Notes under the pieces: model-generated
What the model was told of the DNA's origin: nothing
Databases searched by the model: none
What the model saw: only the letters and a program-made list of their open reading frames with translations
Origin: Blepharisma stoltei
Lineage: Eukaryota > Ciliophora > Heterotrichea > Heterotrichida > Blepharismidae
Direction: 5' to 3'
NCBI GenBank assembly: GCA_914767885.1
Contig: CAJZBQ010000064.1
Location: 372,001-436,000 of the forward strand
Length of the DNA stretch: 64,000 nucleotides
Translations under genes and position numbers: made by a program
Part shown: positions 53,839 to 64,000 of the stretch, piece after piece
How positions within the stretch are numbered: position 1 is the stretch's first letter
Layout: each line of letters starts with the position of its first letter

Positions 53839-54239
53839 CAATTTCAAATCATTACTGTAGCCCAGGGCCTCTTTTGGATCATCTTAGTCTACAATGTCAC
53901 TTCATAATTTGAAATTAATTTTTTTATATTAATTTAATCGATTCAGAATCAAAGCAGTTAAGTAGCATTCTACTTGCATTATTTCCATTAAATTAGTTAA
54001 AACTATAAAAAATAATACTTTTTCACCTAAAATTTTGTTTAAATATAAGGGGGAGTTTGATAAAACTGCTTGCATAGGCAAAGCCTATAAGTAAGTGAAC
54101 CATATTTGAAATAATGGCATAATAAGCTGATCTAATGTTGTCAGAGAACTCAATTTTGCTTTTCTAATTCGGATTTTTCTTGATTTTCTTTTAGGAATTT
54201 TATGAAAGAATTGCTTATGAGCAATAGAATTTAATTTAT

Positions 54240-54720
54240 TCACCCATTTTCTAGTTTTTATCCTATATCTGCTTGGCTTTAAGTGATTTTTAATTTATCA
54301 CAATAATCGCTGTTTCAGTAATATTAATTTCACTATTGGTTTTGTTTTGGATCATGAACTGACTTGCATCAGCAAAAATTTAATGTTTTTATTTCATAAT
54401 AATTCCTTATTTGATTCTTTTGATTATTGGCTGGAGCATAACAGTCATATCTTCTATAAAGCAACTTCTCAATTTCCATCCTCAAGCCTTGAAGCTAAAC
54501 GAATCTTTATATGCTGAATATTGTATTCCTCATTCCTATCTGGGATGATCAGAATTTTCTTTTCAGAAACAGCATGGCGAACTTTACGAAAAGCATTGAG
54601 GATTGATAGGAGCTATAGCACAAGAAATAATTAAAGGTAAAGAGATTAAAGCTTTTCACTAATAAAAGGTTTGATTTAGAGCTATTACTTCTTAGTCATC
54701 ACTCAAAGTTAATTGACTTC
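54240..54720 (+). repeat. Diverged direct repeat, copy 2
   Basis: Second copy of 51640-52120, about 2.6 kb away. Here the frame is longer: with TGA as Trp it reads IGFVLDHELTCISKNLMFLF and EAKRIFICWILYSSFLSGMI up to a TAA near 54630. It may be the better-kept copy of a small hydrophobic protein gene. 54721-55608 shows no further gene. Confidence 0.5.
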
Positions 54721-55608
54721 TTATTTTGAGTCTTTATACCTCTATTCGAGCCTTAAAAACAAAAAAAAAGTCAAAATATTTCAATTTTCTCAAAAAATGT
54801 TTTAAGTTTAAAAGTGGAATTTTCTTAACTAAATTTGGGGAAAAAATGCTTACATCATTAAAATTTACTATTTCTTTCATATTAAAAAGCCAATATAAAC
54901 TAAATGGTAAGGCATACTCGGCCCAGAGCTCTTCATTTGATTTTCTGTCTTTATTTTGGCAACGCAGCATCTTCTCCACATTCTTACTCAAAGTGCTGCA
55001 TATGCAATAAACTTTCGAACTAAAATTTCTACATCATTTCTGAAATTGCTGTTAGCGTTTGGATGCTTAAAAAAGCTTGGCAAATTGATCCAATAGCGCA
55101 GCTTGACCACGAGTGATAGGAGATCTTGGAAAAAGGAGTTAATGTCCGCTTTGTGTATCGACTAGGCTTTATTGCAGCTACCCTAAACTGATAGGCCAAA
55201 GTTTCTTCCTGCAGCAGGTTCTATCCTGATGAAAAATCGCAACACTTAGTTCTCTCCAACAGAACATAGGACATCTTCTAACCCATTGAGATCAAGTAAG
55301 AGCTTAGTAGAAATTCGACACTTTGATTTCCCAAATGATGACGGCGTCAAGGAGACAAAATCTCTGACTTACAGAAGAGACTGTAAGTGCTTTACATAAA
55401 ATAGTAGCACAGTGCAGGGTCGCATGCCAGGACTGTCAGGCAATAAAGAAGGTTAGGCTTTGCTATTAAAGTCAGGCGTTAAGAAGGTTTAATTAAAATT
55501 TCTAAAATGAGCATTATAGCTATAGTCATCTAAAGTAATGCTCGCTTTTACCATTTTTATCTAGAATATTCGTTGAGATAAAATTTATTTCCATAAACCT
55601 TAATAAAT

Positions 55609-57013
55609 ATGGGCCTTTCAAGACGAATAATTGTTTTCCTTGCTCTCTTAAAGACAATATCAGCACGGATTAGTTTTTTTGATGAATGATTAACAAACTC
55701 AGGTTACCTTAATGGAAACGATAAAATGACTTCCAATGATAATAATGATTTGCTTGTAACTAAGCCATCAACTGATCTTACAAATAAATTTTCATGCTTC
55801 TTAATGGTCTTGAACGGTGAAACATGGGACTTAGAAGGAGATTTCTCAAGCAGAGTTTCTGGAAATGAAGTCGCAGTGGGCTATTGGGTAAAGTTTTCAA
55901 ATACTGTCAGCAATAAAGTGTTCCAATTTGGATTCAGTTCTGGCCCTCATTATATCATCTCATCAGTGAGTAATGGCGTACTAAATGGAGTATTCTACAA
56001 AGACGCCTCCACAACTGATCCTAAGAACAATTTTTCATTTACAATTCCGATAAGTAATTTTTATGTAGATAAGTGGAATCTCGTCGTATTTTATTTTCAA
56101 CAGATAAATTCAGACGTTACTTTAAATATTCTAATTTCGAACAAAGGGAAAACATCTATAACTTCTGATGCAAGCTCATCTACACCTTTCCAGCTTCCTC
56201 AAGGCTATATGACTTTCAGTAGTTCAGTTCATGGTTTCTTATATAGCATTTTTGCGATAGCATCTGCCTATTTTGAGGGCACAGAATATAGAGAAGTTAT
56301 TCTTAAAGATACTAATCTTAATGTGGGTAAACAGTCTAAAGTTTGCTCTCAGAATTGTGCAGATGATTTATGTGATGCAGAAGGAGACTGTATTTCCAGT
56401 TATAGTCAATGTCATTGCGCTACGGGAACAACAGTTTGTGATTCCTGCTCTGAGCCAGCTCGCGATTTTAGTAATTATTGTTTGAGATGCAAATATGGAA
56501 ATTCATTTAAGAATCATCACTGTATTTTTTACTTTAGGCTGCTCTAACACCCTTACTAATTGTCTTGATTGTTCACCCTTATCAGCCACTGTTTGTACTT
56601 TATGTTCAACAGGCTACTTCCTCTACAATAACGGAGCAGGCACTGTATCTTGCATCTGTAAATTATATTTAGCTTGCACTGACTCCTGCACTTCTTGCAA
56701 CCCAAATCCTCAGTGTTTCGAATGTGCTTCATCAATCGTTCAAGACGGAAGTACTTGCAGAGTTGATAGCATTGGCTTCCAAATCGGCTTCAGTAAGCCA
56801 AACTTCGAAATCAACTTCGCTAGCCCTCTCACCTATGATTTGACGATCAGCTCCATTAAAGCCTTTTCAGATGCTTCTCCTTCAACGCTTTTAACAACAA
56901 CTGGATGGACGCTTAATACATGCAACTCAGGCGCATCTCAGTGCAATATTGTGACTGACCTTACAGAAAGCCAGCTCCCAATTTCTCTTGTATTGGAATT
57001 TAACCAAGCCTAA
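55609..57013 (+). CDS. LamG-like, Cys-rich secreted protein B3
   Basis: ATG at 55609 to TAA at 57011-57013. Introns at 56522-56537 (16 nt) and 56658-56672 (15 nt) leave 457 aa. The signal peptide is MGLSRRIIVFLALLKTISA, then FFDEWLTNSG with TGA as Trp. A LamG-like domain (VAVGYWVKFSNTVSNKVFQF, SNFYVDKWNLVVFYF) is followed by a Cys-rich region (CHCATGTTVCDSC, CLDCSPLSATVCTLC) and a C-terminal segment ending SLVLEFNQA. It is the most divergent intact B member and the closest relative of the B5 fragment. No IES interrupts it. Both introns sit at the same positions as in B1, B2 and B4. Confidence 0.82.
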
Positions 57014-57099
57014 GTGCAGGTAACTAATCCTCTTCATTAAATTATCATCTTTAAGTTTTCATTTCACTATTTTTTTAAATTCAATTATTATTTTAATTC

Positions 57100-58480
57100 A
57101 AGATAATTTTGATGAGAGAGCTTCTAACTGACATGATCATGGATCAGGGTTGAAATCGATGGGAATAATTGTGACATGGCAAATCTTTAGCACACAAAAA
57201 TCATGTGTAACACGTCTCTAGTAGTTCATAGCACAAGCTCATCAATATATGAAGGGGCCAAATCTAAGATTACTTTAAACTTTGACTATTTAACAGCATA
57301 ATCCCTAAATATATCTTTAATATAGCGACTGCACAGATCCCAAGAGACGAAGGCATCCTCTTTAAGGCATCAGTTACAGGAAGCTACAGTTTTTTGGTCT
57401 CTTCTAACGACTACTGAAAGCTTTTCTTATCCACAAGTGATAATTCTACAGCTCAAGCCTAAGTCTTTAAATACCAAAGCTGAACATCTTTGAGAGATCA
57501 ATTAGTAGAACTACTCTGAGTTAGAAAATAGCCTAAATGATTATATGGAACTAAGACACACTCAAGGGGATCAAATCACTTAGACGTTGGAGTCAAAATC
57601 TTGAACTTCAGTTTTCCAAATAGCCTTATATCCAGAATTTGCAGATTTTGCCTGCTGATGTAGTAGATGAGGTCCAAACCCTTATGATTGTGGGTGCAAA
57701 TTCAGGACCTGCTTGTGGAAAACTTAAGCTGGTCTCTGGAACTCAAGTAAGAAACCTAATCAACTGGAGTGCAGATGCTGGGATGTGGACTCGTCCTGAT
57801 ATACTCAGCCAAATTATTTAGGCTTAGCACGCTCAAAATTCATGTCAAGAGTCTTGGCAAGACAACAAACGCCTTGGATTACAGTGTCACTCTTAATTAT
57901 TTAGTCTCTTATAAGAAATACAAATTTTCAGCAGATACCACCCAATTCAGCCCTTAAGCATGATTTCTATTTCAAACGTAACGTGAAGTATCCAGAGTCA
58001 ACCACAATAAAGGGCAGTTTAAGCTACGCTTTAGAAATACAACTTCTCAGTGGGTTGGTATTAGCACTTCTGTTGAAAATTTGCAGTTCTATTTAGCCAG
58101 CAGGTTGAGCCTTTTGAAAACAATAACCATTTATTGCCCTTGGAAAATCAAAGTGTCCAATTTCTGGCGAGCTCTTGACTAAAATGGAAACTTGACGCTC
58201 TGAACTTTCATATAAAGTTCAAAAGGTCAATTTCTTGGTCAGCTGCTGAATAGATGGAAATCGAAGCTCAGGTCACAGCAGGACTACGCTTTCAATTGAC
58301 CTATATAAATCCTAAGACACTGCCAGCAGAGCCATTCCAACTACCTTCCGAGAGAAAACACCTGCCATGAATTGACTCTTGAAGCCTTCACCTGCACTAG
58401 TGAAGCCTAACCTGGTACGTATATCTAACGCTACGCTTCTTTCCTCAAAGTCCCGCTACCTTCTAGATCGCCAATATAAG
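57100..58480 (+). pseudogene. Decayed PA14/fibrocystin-like surface protein
   Basis: Pieces in three plus-strand frames, broken by TAA, TAG and frame changes, resemble a PKHD1/fibrocystin-L-type protein. 57320-57420 reads IPRDEGILFKASVTGSYSFL, then VSSNDYWKLFLSTSDNSTAQA, like a PA14 domain. 57530-57620 reads THSRGSNHLDVGVKI, the end of such a domain. 57640-57800 reads EVQTLMIVGANSGP, KLKLVSGTQVRNLINWSADA, like fibrocystin repeats. 58015-58080 reads FKLRFRNTTSQWVGI. The stops and frame changes are too many for IESs alone. Whether it was ever part of the preceding B gene is unknown. Confidence 0.45.
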
Positions 58481-58494
58481 AGTCAGAAGTCAGG

Positions 58495-58682
58495 CCTGTT
58501 AGTCATTTTAATCTTATCAGCTAAGTTTTAGGCTAAAGAAATAAATGAGAATCAAAAAGCATGAATTTTGGAAAGAGCTATAAAATAACCTGTTAGTCAT
58601 TTTAATCTTATCAGCTAAGTTTTAGGCTAAAGAAATAAATGAGAATCAAAAAGCATGAATTTTGGAAAGAGCTATAAAATAA
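58495..58682 (+). repeat. Perfect 94-bp tandem duplication
   Basis: 58495-58588 and 58589-58682 are identical head-to-tail copies starting CCTGTTAGTCATTTTAATC. No gene is involved. The identity points to a very recent event or an assembly artefact. 58683-59204 shows nothing else. Confidence 0.85.
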
Positions 58683-59204
58683 AATGAAAACTCAAAACTC
58701 ATATGTAATTTCTAGTGTCACGATGAGTAAGTTTCCTAAATTGCCTAGAACATCCTAAGTTGCTGCTGCGAGGATCCCTTTCAGACTTTGTGTTCCATTC
58801 CCATGAGAAAAATAACTCCCACAATTGATTCTTGGCTGATCATATTATGATTGACTGCCTTAATGCGTTTGTAAGACATTACTGGACACGCCTGCGCTTC
58901 TTTTCTCAAGTTTATCAGTCATCAGCTGAGTAGTTAAGAATTCGAAACGATTCCTGAACCGTTTTAATTTATTTATAAGCTTAATTTACAGAGTAAAGAA
59001 AATAAATCGATATCAAAACCTATTTGGTATAAGGGTGAATTGTTAATTTTCTATTAGATTAAGCCTAAAATCTTTGAAGACTGCTCTGTCAGAAAGATTT
59101 AGCAAAAGAGATATATTTTGCTTGTGTAGAAATCAGCCTAATATGTGAGATTATAAACCAATGTCATTCTATATTTGAATTAAATAATTGCCTTAATTAA
59201 AGTA

Positions 59205-60068
59205 TTAAAGCGCTTCTTACAAAAGTTTGCTTATATTTATATTTTACAATGGTAGAGCTCGTAATAAAAAACCAATAATCAGCTAGATTAGGGCCCTGAA
59301 AAATTCTTAATAAAATTTATAATAATATGTTTTTAAATATCCCGTAAAAATTATTATAAAACTTTATTTAGATCTAAATTTATTCGCAGCTGTATTTTTT
59401 AACGAACCAGTTTAATTTTAGATGAATTTGAAGCCAATTTCGTTTGACTATTAAAATTTACGGTATTTCTTCTACTCAAAGTGAAGTATTTTTTGCCTAA
59501 AGGCATCAAGTTTCTTATGTCTTTAATTAAGGTAGCGCTATGAGACCGAATGCGATTCTTTTAGCGTCTTAGACTGAAGTATTATAAAACTAAGAATTTT
59601 TTATTGGTGAATTAAATAATCTGTTCTCAAAACATCTTCAGCAAAAAGTTATCCTTACCAAAAATATCTCAAATTGATGTTATATAATTTTACTTAGATC
59701 TAAATATTGCACTAGAAGCCATTTCTAGATTAGAAATCGAATAAATAATCTTATGGATTGTAACAAAGGGTTATAGTCGCCCCAGAAACTGCCGATTGTG
59801 ATTATCCAAAATCCTTATCACTATGCTGGAACAAAAATTAGTTATAAATATAGGCCTATTTGGCATTTTCAAAGATAAGTAATTATACAGATATTTTATT
59901 TCGGATTTTAAAGCAAGACTGAAGCTGCTTTATATTAATTTATAATTTCTATTCTAGCCATCCAATTCATAAATTTGAAAAACAATAAAAGCACTTCTTG
60001 ATAAAATTTACTATTAAAATTCCTTAGCAAGCATTTATAAAAGTTAGATAAAACTGTTTAAAAAAAAA
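59205..60068. repeat. Upstream region of B4, homologous to that of B2
   Basis: Aligns with 30930-31757 over some 800 bases with indels (for example AATTATAATTTCTATTCTAGCC, CATCCAATTCATAAATTTGA). It carries a small extra block near 59300-59400. Non-coding; it holds the promoter of B4 by position. Confidence 0.75.
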
Positions 60069-61720
60069 ATGTTATATTCAGAGCCACTAAATATTCTCAT
60101 CGTCCTCGCCTTCTTATCGCTTGCCCAGGGAATTGATCTATCAGGTGATTGAAAACTTACAAAATTAACAGCAGAAACGCTATCTCTTGGTTTTGCCGAA
60201 GCTCAAAGTGGCAATTCTCCTTATATAGCTCCAGATATTTATGTGAATATAGACGCATATGTTAGCTGCAGCTCAATAAGCCTAGCCGGTGGCCAAGCCT
60301 GGAGTTTAACAGCAGATGCTACCAGCATACTCTCTTCAACTTCAGAATACGCATTTGGATTTTGGGTAAACTTTGAATCAACTATTAGCAATAAAGTTTT
60401 TCAATTCGGGAGCTTTGGCGCACATTATTTTGTCTCATCAACTACGGATGGCACCTTAAAAGTTTCCTTCATTTCAGCTACTAACATGCTTGATCCAGTT
60501 AATGACTTTTCCTTCACTGTCCCTTTAAGTAATTTTTATACAGACAAGTGGCTCTTTATTATGTTTCACTTTACAGATAACTCAGGCACCGTGACTTTGG
60601 AAGTTATTTTACCCGGCACGGCCCCAATTTCTAAAACTTCAGTAAGCGCTTTTGTTGCTTTTACTATGCCTGGCGGGCAATTTTATTTTGGAATGTCAGT
60701 TAAGGGAAAGTTTTATAGCAAACCCCTCGTGGTTGCTCGCCATTTAGTCTCCCCTCCCTATGTTTACCCACCCCCTGACGGCCCTGAAAATTTTAAATGT
60801 TAAAATATTATTTGACAAGTCCCCCTCAAATATTTTTAACTTGTCAAATTAATATTTAACATGCTAAAATATTTGGGACCGATAGGGGGTGGGTGGCATG
60901 GGAGGGGGTGTTCAAGGCCGATCCAAAACCGGGTGTAAGCTATATAGGGTTGTTCTTACAAAGACGGCTATCATAAATGCATCGTATGATACAGTAACAT
61001 TAGAAGATTATAGCTCAAATCAGGAAGTTCAAGCAACGCCTTGCACTGCTGGAACTTGCATTGATGATATATGCCTTCAAGGTATGGGAAAAATATGCTT
61101 ATCATCAATGCAGTATTGCACGGCTTGTGATGGCAGCGGATGCACTACTTGCGATCCTGATTCAGCTAGAGATAAGGGAGCTTATTGCCAAAATTGCATA
61201 GATGATGGCACTACTAATGAACTTAAAAATTATCACTGTAATTTCTACTTAGGTTGCGCAATAGCCAATAAATGTGTTGAATGCTCAAAAAAAAGCACTC
61301 AATGCGATATATGTGCAGCTGGATACTTCCTTAACGATGATAGTGCCACTTCAACATCTTGTCTTTGTAAGATTTTATTTAGCTTGTGACAGCTCCTGCA
61401 CTACTTGCCTGCCAGGTCCCAATTGCTATACTTGTGCTACAACAATAACTCAAACAGGAACTAATTGCAGGGTTGATTCTTTCGGATTCGAAGTCAGCGT
61501 CGATCTTCCGAATATCGTGCTTGACTTTGCTCATCCGCTTAAAACTGGGCTGTCAATAAGTTCATTTACAGCGGCTTCAGCTTCAGGCTCAAATATTCCA
61601 ACAGCTACATGGACTTTGGTTGGCTGCACAGCAGGCTTGAAACAATGCAAAGTTGGAGCTCCCAATGTTCTGGAAAGTGATCTTCCAATCACACTTAACC
61701 TCGAGTTTACTCAAGCTTAA
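60069..61720 (+). CDS. LamG-like, Cys-rich secreted protein B4
   Basis: ATG at 60069 to TAA at 61718-61720. Removing the IES at 60714-60942 and introns at 61248-61262 (15 nt) and 61367-61382 (16 nt) gives 463 aa. The signal peptide is MLYSEPLNILIVLAFLSLAQG, then SGDWKLTKL with TGA as Trp. The LamG-like domain (YAFGFWVNFES, VFQFGSFGAHYF) is cut by the IES at KGKFY/RVVLTKTA. The Cys-rich part (YCTACDGSGCTTC, CVECSKKSTQCDIC) and the C-terminal domain follow. It is closest to B2, in coding and upstream sequence. The downstream GGGTAACTAACCTT motif is at 61730-61743. Confidence 0.83.
60714..60946. mobile_element. 229-bp IES in gene B4
   Basis: TATAGCAAACCCC to GGGTGTAAGCTATA, with an inner imperfect palindrome (CCACCCCCTGACGG / CCGATAGGGGGTGG; AATATTATTTGACAAGT / ACTTGTCAAATTAATATT). 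Removal makes the coding length a multiple of three and matches B2 (KGKFHKVVLTK). Confidence 0.9.
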
Positions 61721-61919
61721 TCTCCTTAAGGGTAACTAACCTTTATTCAAAAACTTTAATTCTTTTTCTATTAATTTTATGAAAAGGAATCATTTATCTA
61801 GTGAATTTCTTAAACATGGTAAATTCCTTAATCTTTAAACGGAATAGAAATAAGCTATATATTTTCATAGGAGATAAATATGATTTTTGCTGATTTTAAA
61901 GCTGGTAGATATTAACAAA

Positions 61920-62094
61920 TATCGTTATTTGCAGATTTTTGAACTTTACCACCTAAGTATGGAATCTTTTCCATGTGTGAAAAGAGGATTCCACATGTGA
62001 AGCCCTTTTGATTTCACATGTGGAACCCCCTTTTCACACGCGGAAAAAATTCCACACTTAGGTGGTAAAGTTCAAAAATCTGCAAATAACGATA
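61920..62094. mobile_element. 175-bp near-perfect hairpin, intergenic
   Basis: TATCGTTATTTGCAGATTTT at the left is mirrored by AAAATCTGCAAATAACGATA at the right, and pairing runs through most of 80-bp arms around CCCTTTTGAT. TA at both ends fits an IES, but no gene is available to test removal. Confidence 0.75.
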
Positions 62095-62163
62095 ATAATT
62101 ACTTCAAAAGACAAAGAAATATTTTTTGAAAGAATTTTTCGCATCAGTGAGTTAATTTATCCT

Positions 62164-62397
62164 AACCCCCCTCTTTAAATTGGAACAAAGCCCTTGGCAT
62201 ATTTTAATATTTTTAAATCTTTAAAAAATATAAATGAGCACAATACTTTGGATTTTGATTTATTTTTATGAAGATTCAGATACTAATTGTATATAACTAG
62301 TATTTTTACCTATAAAATTTTTCTATAAAGAGTTTGTTCTATTTTAAAGGTCAGTATATATTTTGTTCCAAATTTAAGAGGGGAGTGGGGTGATTTA
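62164..62397. mobile_element. Second MITE-like family, intergenic
   Basis: TAACCCCCCTCTTTAAATTG then GAACAAA; the right end has TTTGTTCCAAATTTAAGAGG then GGAGTGGGG. These are 25-bp inverted ends with a CCCCCCTC start like the main MITE but a different body. A related end (TAACTCCCACCTTAAATTGT) is at 62619. 62398-62950 shows no gene. Confidence 0.65.
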
Positions 62398-62950
62398 GAT
62401 AAAGTTTTCAAATCATTCGACACATTGATCGATTTATTGAAATTTAAATTAATAAATATGCAATTTTGTATTAGACATAAAATTCTGTGAACAAATCACG
62501 AAAAAGCAGAATTAGAAAGCAAAATCGAGTTTTTTGGCAAGATCAGATCAGCAGATTTAAAATTATTTCAAGTAGGGTTCACTTACTTATAGGCTTTCTC
62601 TATGCAAGCAGATAGATCTAACTCCCACCTTAAATTGTAATAAATTTTGTTTTCAATAAGAAAATTTCTAGGTGAAAAATACTAATTTTTATAAATTAAT
62701 ATTGATTAAATTGTAATAAAAATAAATTAAAATTCACATTATTGTACCAATTTGTATTTTTTTAAAGATTTTAAAATTTTTTTATAGAAAAAATTTAACC
62801 ATGATTTTTTATTAGAATAAACGCAGGAAGTAAGGCTATTTTAAAGCTGATTGCTTATTATTAGTTATGATCCATAGTGCTTAATAGGAAATTCTTCCGT
62901 TTCTAGATGAAGCAAAAGTATTTGTTAAATTTTTGATTATATCGAATATT

Positions 62951-63354
62951 GATAAATAAAATGGCTTTCGCTCGAGCGAAGTTAGCTCTCACTCAAGCAA
63001 TTTTATTTATAGGGTTGGTTTTTACCTCAAGAACTTCTGCACAGCAATAGCGGTTTAACTTTGGGGATAACCAAAGGAACTGCTCCTCAGTGGGCTCAAG
63101 ATCTGGAGTTTTACCCCTCAGCACATCCCAAGGGAGATGGACCCTCAGGCGGAACACGCGCAGGAGCTGAGTCGAATAAAGCCGTGGCGGCAGCAAAGCC
63201 CGTCGAAGCCGGAACACCTTATTTGCTCGTGCCTTGGCGAACAAAAGGGATCGGCCCAGCGGTCTCTGGGCCCGACACGTGTACAAATATGGTGGTAGCT
63301 CTGGAAGCGGCAACCCCGTAGGAGAAGTTAAACGTTAATAGATAATTAGTTCTA
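62951..63354 (+). mobile_element. SINE-like retroposon
   Basis: 404 bp, GC-rich, starting GATAAATAAAATGGC and ending in an AT-rich tail (GTTAATAGATAATTAGT). A perfect 16-bp duplication GATTATATCGAATATT lies at 62935-62950 and 63355-63370. Open frames inside on both strands are incidental. Confidence 0.87.
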
Positions 63355-63548
63355 GATTATATCGAATATTAGTAGAATTACCGTGCTAGAAAACATTGCA
63401 AGCTATTTATTTCGATCGATAGGGATAGGTACTGACACTGAAAATTTAAGAAATAATTTATTATGAATAAATAATTAAATTGCTCTCACAAGATGTTTTC
63501 AAATAGTAAATTCTAAATATCGAATTAATTATATGTTAAATACTTGCT

Positions 63549-63801
63549 TACTCCCCCCTCAGTGAGTGAACAAAAAAATTTAGTTCGCTCAAGGAGGGGG
63601 TTTATTTATTTTTAAACATTTTTATATAATTTTTTTAACAGTTGAATTAATTTGTAAAATTCGTTAGAAGAGATTCATTATAAAATTATCACTTATATAT
63701 TAATTTTTTCCATCAAATATTTTGGTTCGCCTAAAGAGGATGTGTTTGGCAAAAATAGTTATTTTTTCCAATGGTTTTGTTTGCTCACGGAGGGGGAGTT
63801 A
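63549..63801. mobile_element. MITE-type IES, intergenic, shortened
   Basis: 251 bp, TTACTCCCCCCTCAGTGAGT to TTGCTCACGGAGGGGGAGTT. It has an internal deletion compared with the 350-390-bp copies. 63802-64000 shows nothing further. Confidence 0.85.
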
Positions 63802-64000
63802 TTACCTATTAATATTGAATAATTTTTAATTAATAGAGCATAATAAGAATTCAAATTATTCTACATAATTTATTGAAAAATCTAATATGGTGACAAATTT
63901 TGTGCAATTTTTACTTCAAGGATTAGTTTAGATTATATCAATTAATAATGAAAAGATAAAGCTAAAATTATATTGAGAAACACTGTTATTTATAAGAATT

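Noticed and set aside
57100-58480. A gene using TAA/TAG as Gln, as in some other ciliates
   Set aside because: One frame could be read through this way, but better protein similarity is spread over several frames, and every intact neighbour uses TAA/TAG as stops.
1-64000. CRISPR arrays or bacterial operons
   Set aside because: The repeats are dispersed MITEs and inverted-end elements, not regularly spaced direct repeats; the genes have introns and eukaryotic domains.

Overview
This looks like germline (micronuclear) DNA of a heterotrich ciliate, most likely Blepharisma or a close relative. Three signals support this. (1) TGA sits in frame at tryptophan positions in nearly every gene, while TAA and TAG act as stops. 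(2) All of the roughly 30 introns I could place are 15-17 nt long, with GTA...TAG-type ends. (3) Genes are interrupted by TA-bounded insertions with terminal inverted repeats. Removing each from TA to TA and keeping one TA restores the reading frame, which is how internal eliminated sequences (IESs) behave. The species name is inference; the code, introns and IES structure are read from the sequence.

Layout. 1-4 kb: a SAM-domain protein tail with a CaaX end, a dual-specificity phosphatase, and a secreted Cys-rich protein carrying three IESs. 4-11.5 kb: a sparse region with a PLAC8 gene split by two retroposons, a decayed gene, further retroposons, and an EGF-membrane-RING gene. 11.6-13.2 kb: two compact, intact genes (a nucleolin-like RRM protein and a YcbL-type glyoxalase II). 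14-31 kb: Rieske sterol desaturase 1, kelch receptors 1 and 2, Rieske desaturase 2, a LamG/Cys-rich surface protein on the minus strand, and a decayed third Rieske copy. 31.7-45.7 kb: a second LamG/Cys-rich gene and kelch receptors 3 and 4. 46-50.6 kb: a retroposon cluster, an LRR/coiled-coil gene and a zinc-finger/PHR-like gene. 51-64 kb: two more intact LamG/Cys-rich genes, one fragment, several pseudogenes, and retroposon and MITE insertions.

The locus has grown by segmental duplication of three families: kelch-EGF-multipass proteins (4 copies), Rieske desaturases (2 plus 1 pseudogene) and LamG/Cys-rich surface proteins (4 plus 1 fragment). The copies test each other. After removal of introns, IESs and retroposons, the four kelch genes give 1143, 1142, 1127 and 1130 aa, and both intact Rieske genes give exactly 443 aa.

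At least three kinds of germline insertion are present: 350-490 bp MITEs built on a CTCCGTGAGTGAACAAAA motif; shorter TA-bounded palindromic IESs, sometimes nested; and GC-rich, SINE-like retroposons with 10-16 bp target-site duplications. Two IESs lie exactly at the TA of the 3' splice site (TAG) of a 15-nt intron. I see no tRNA, rRNA or CRISPR array.
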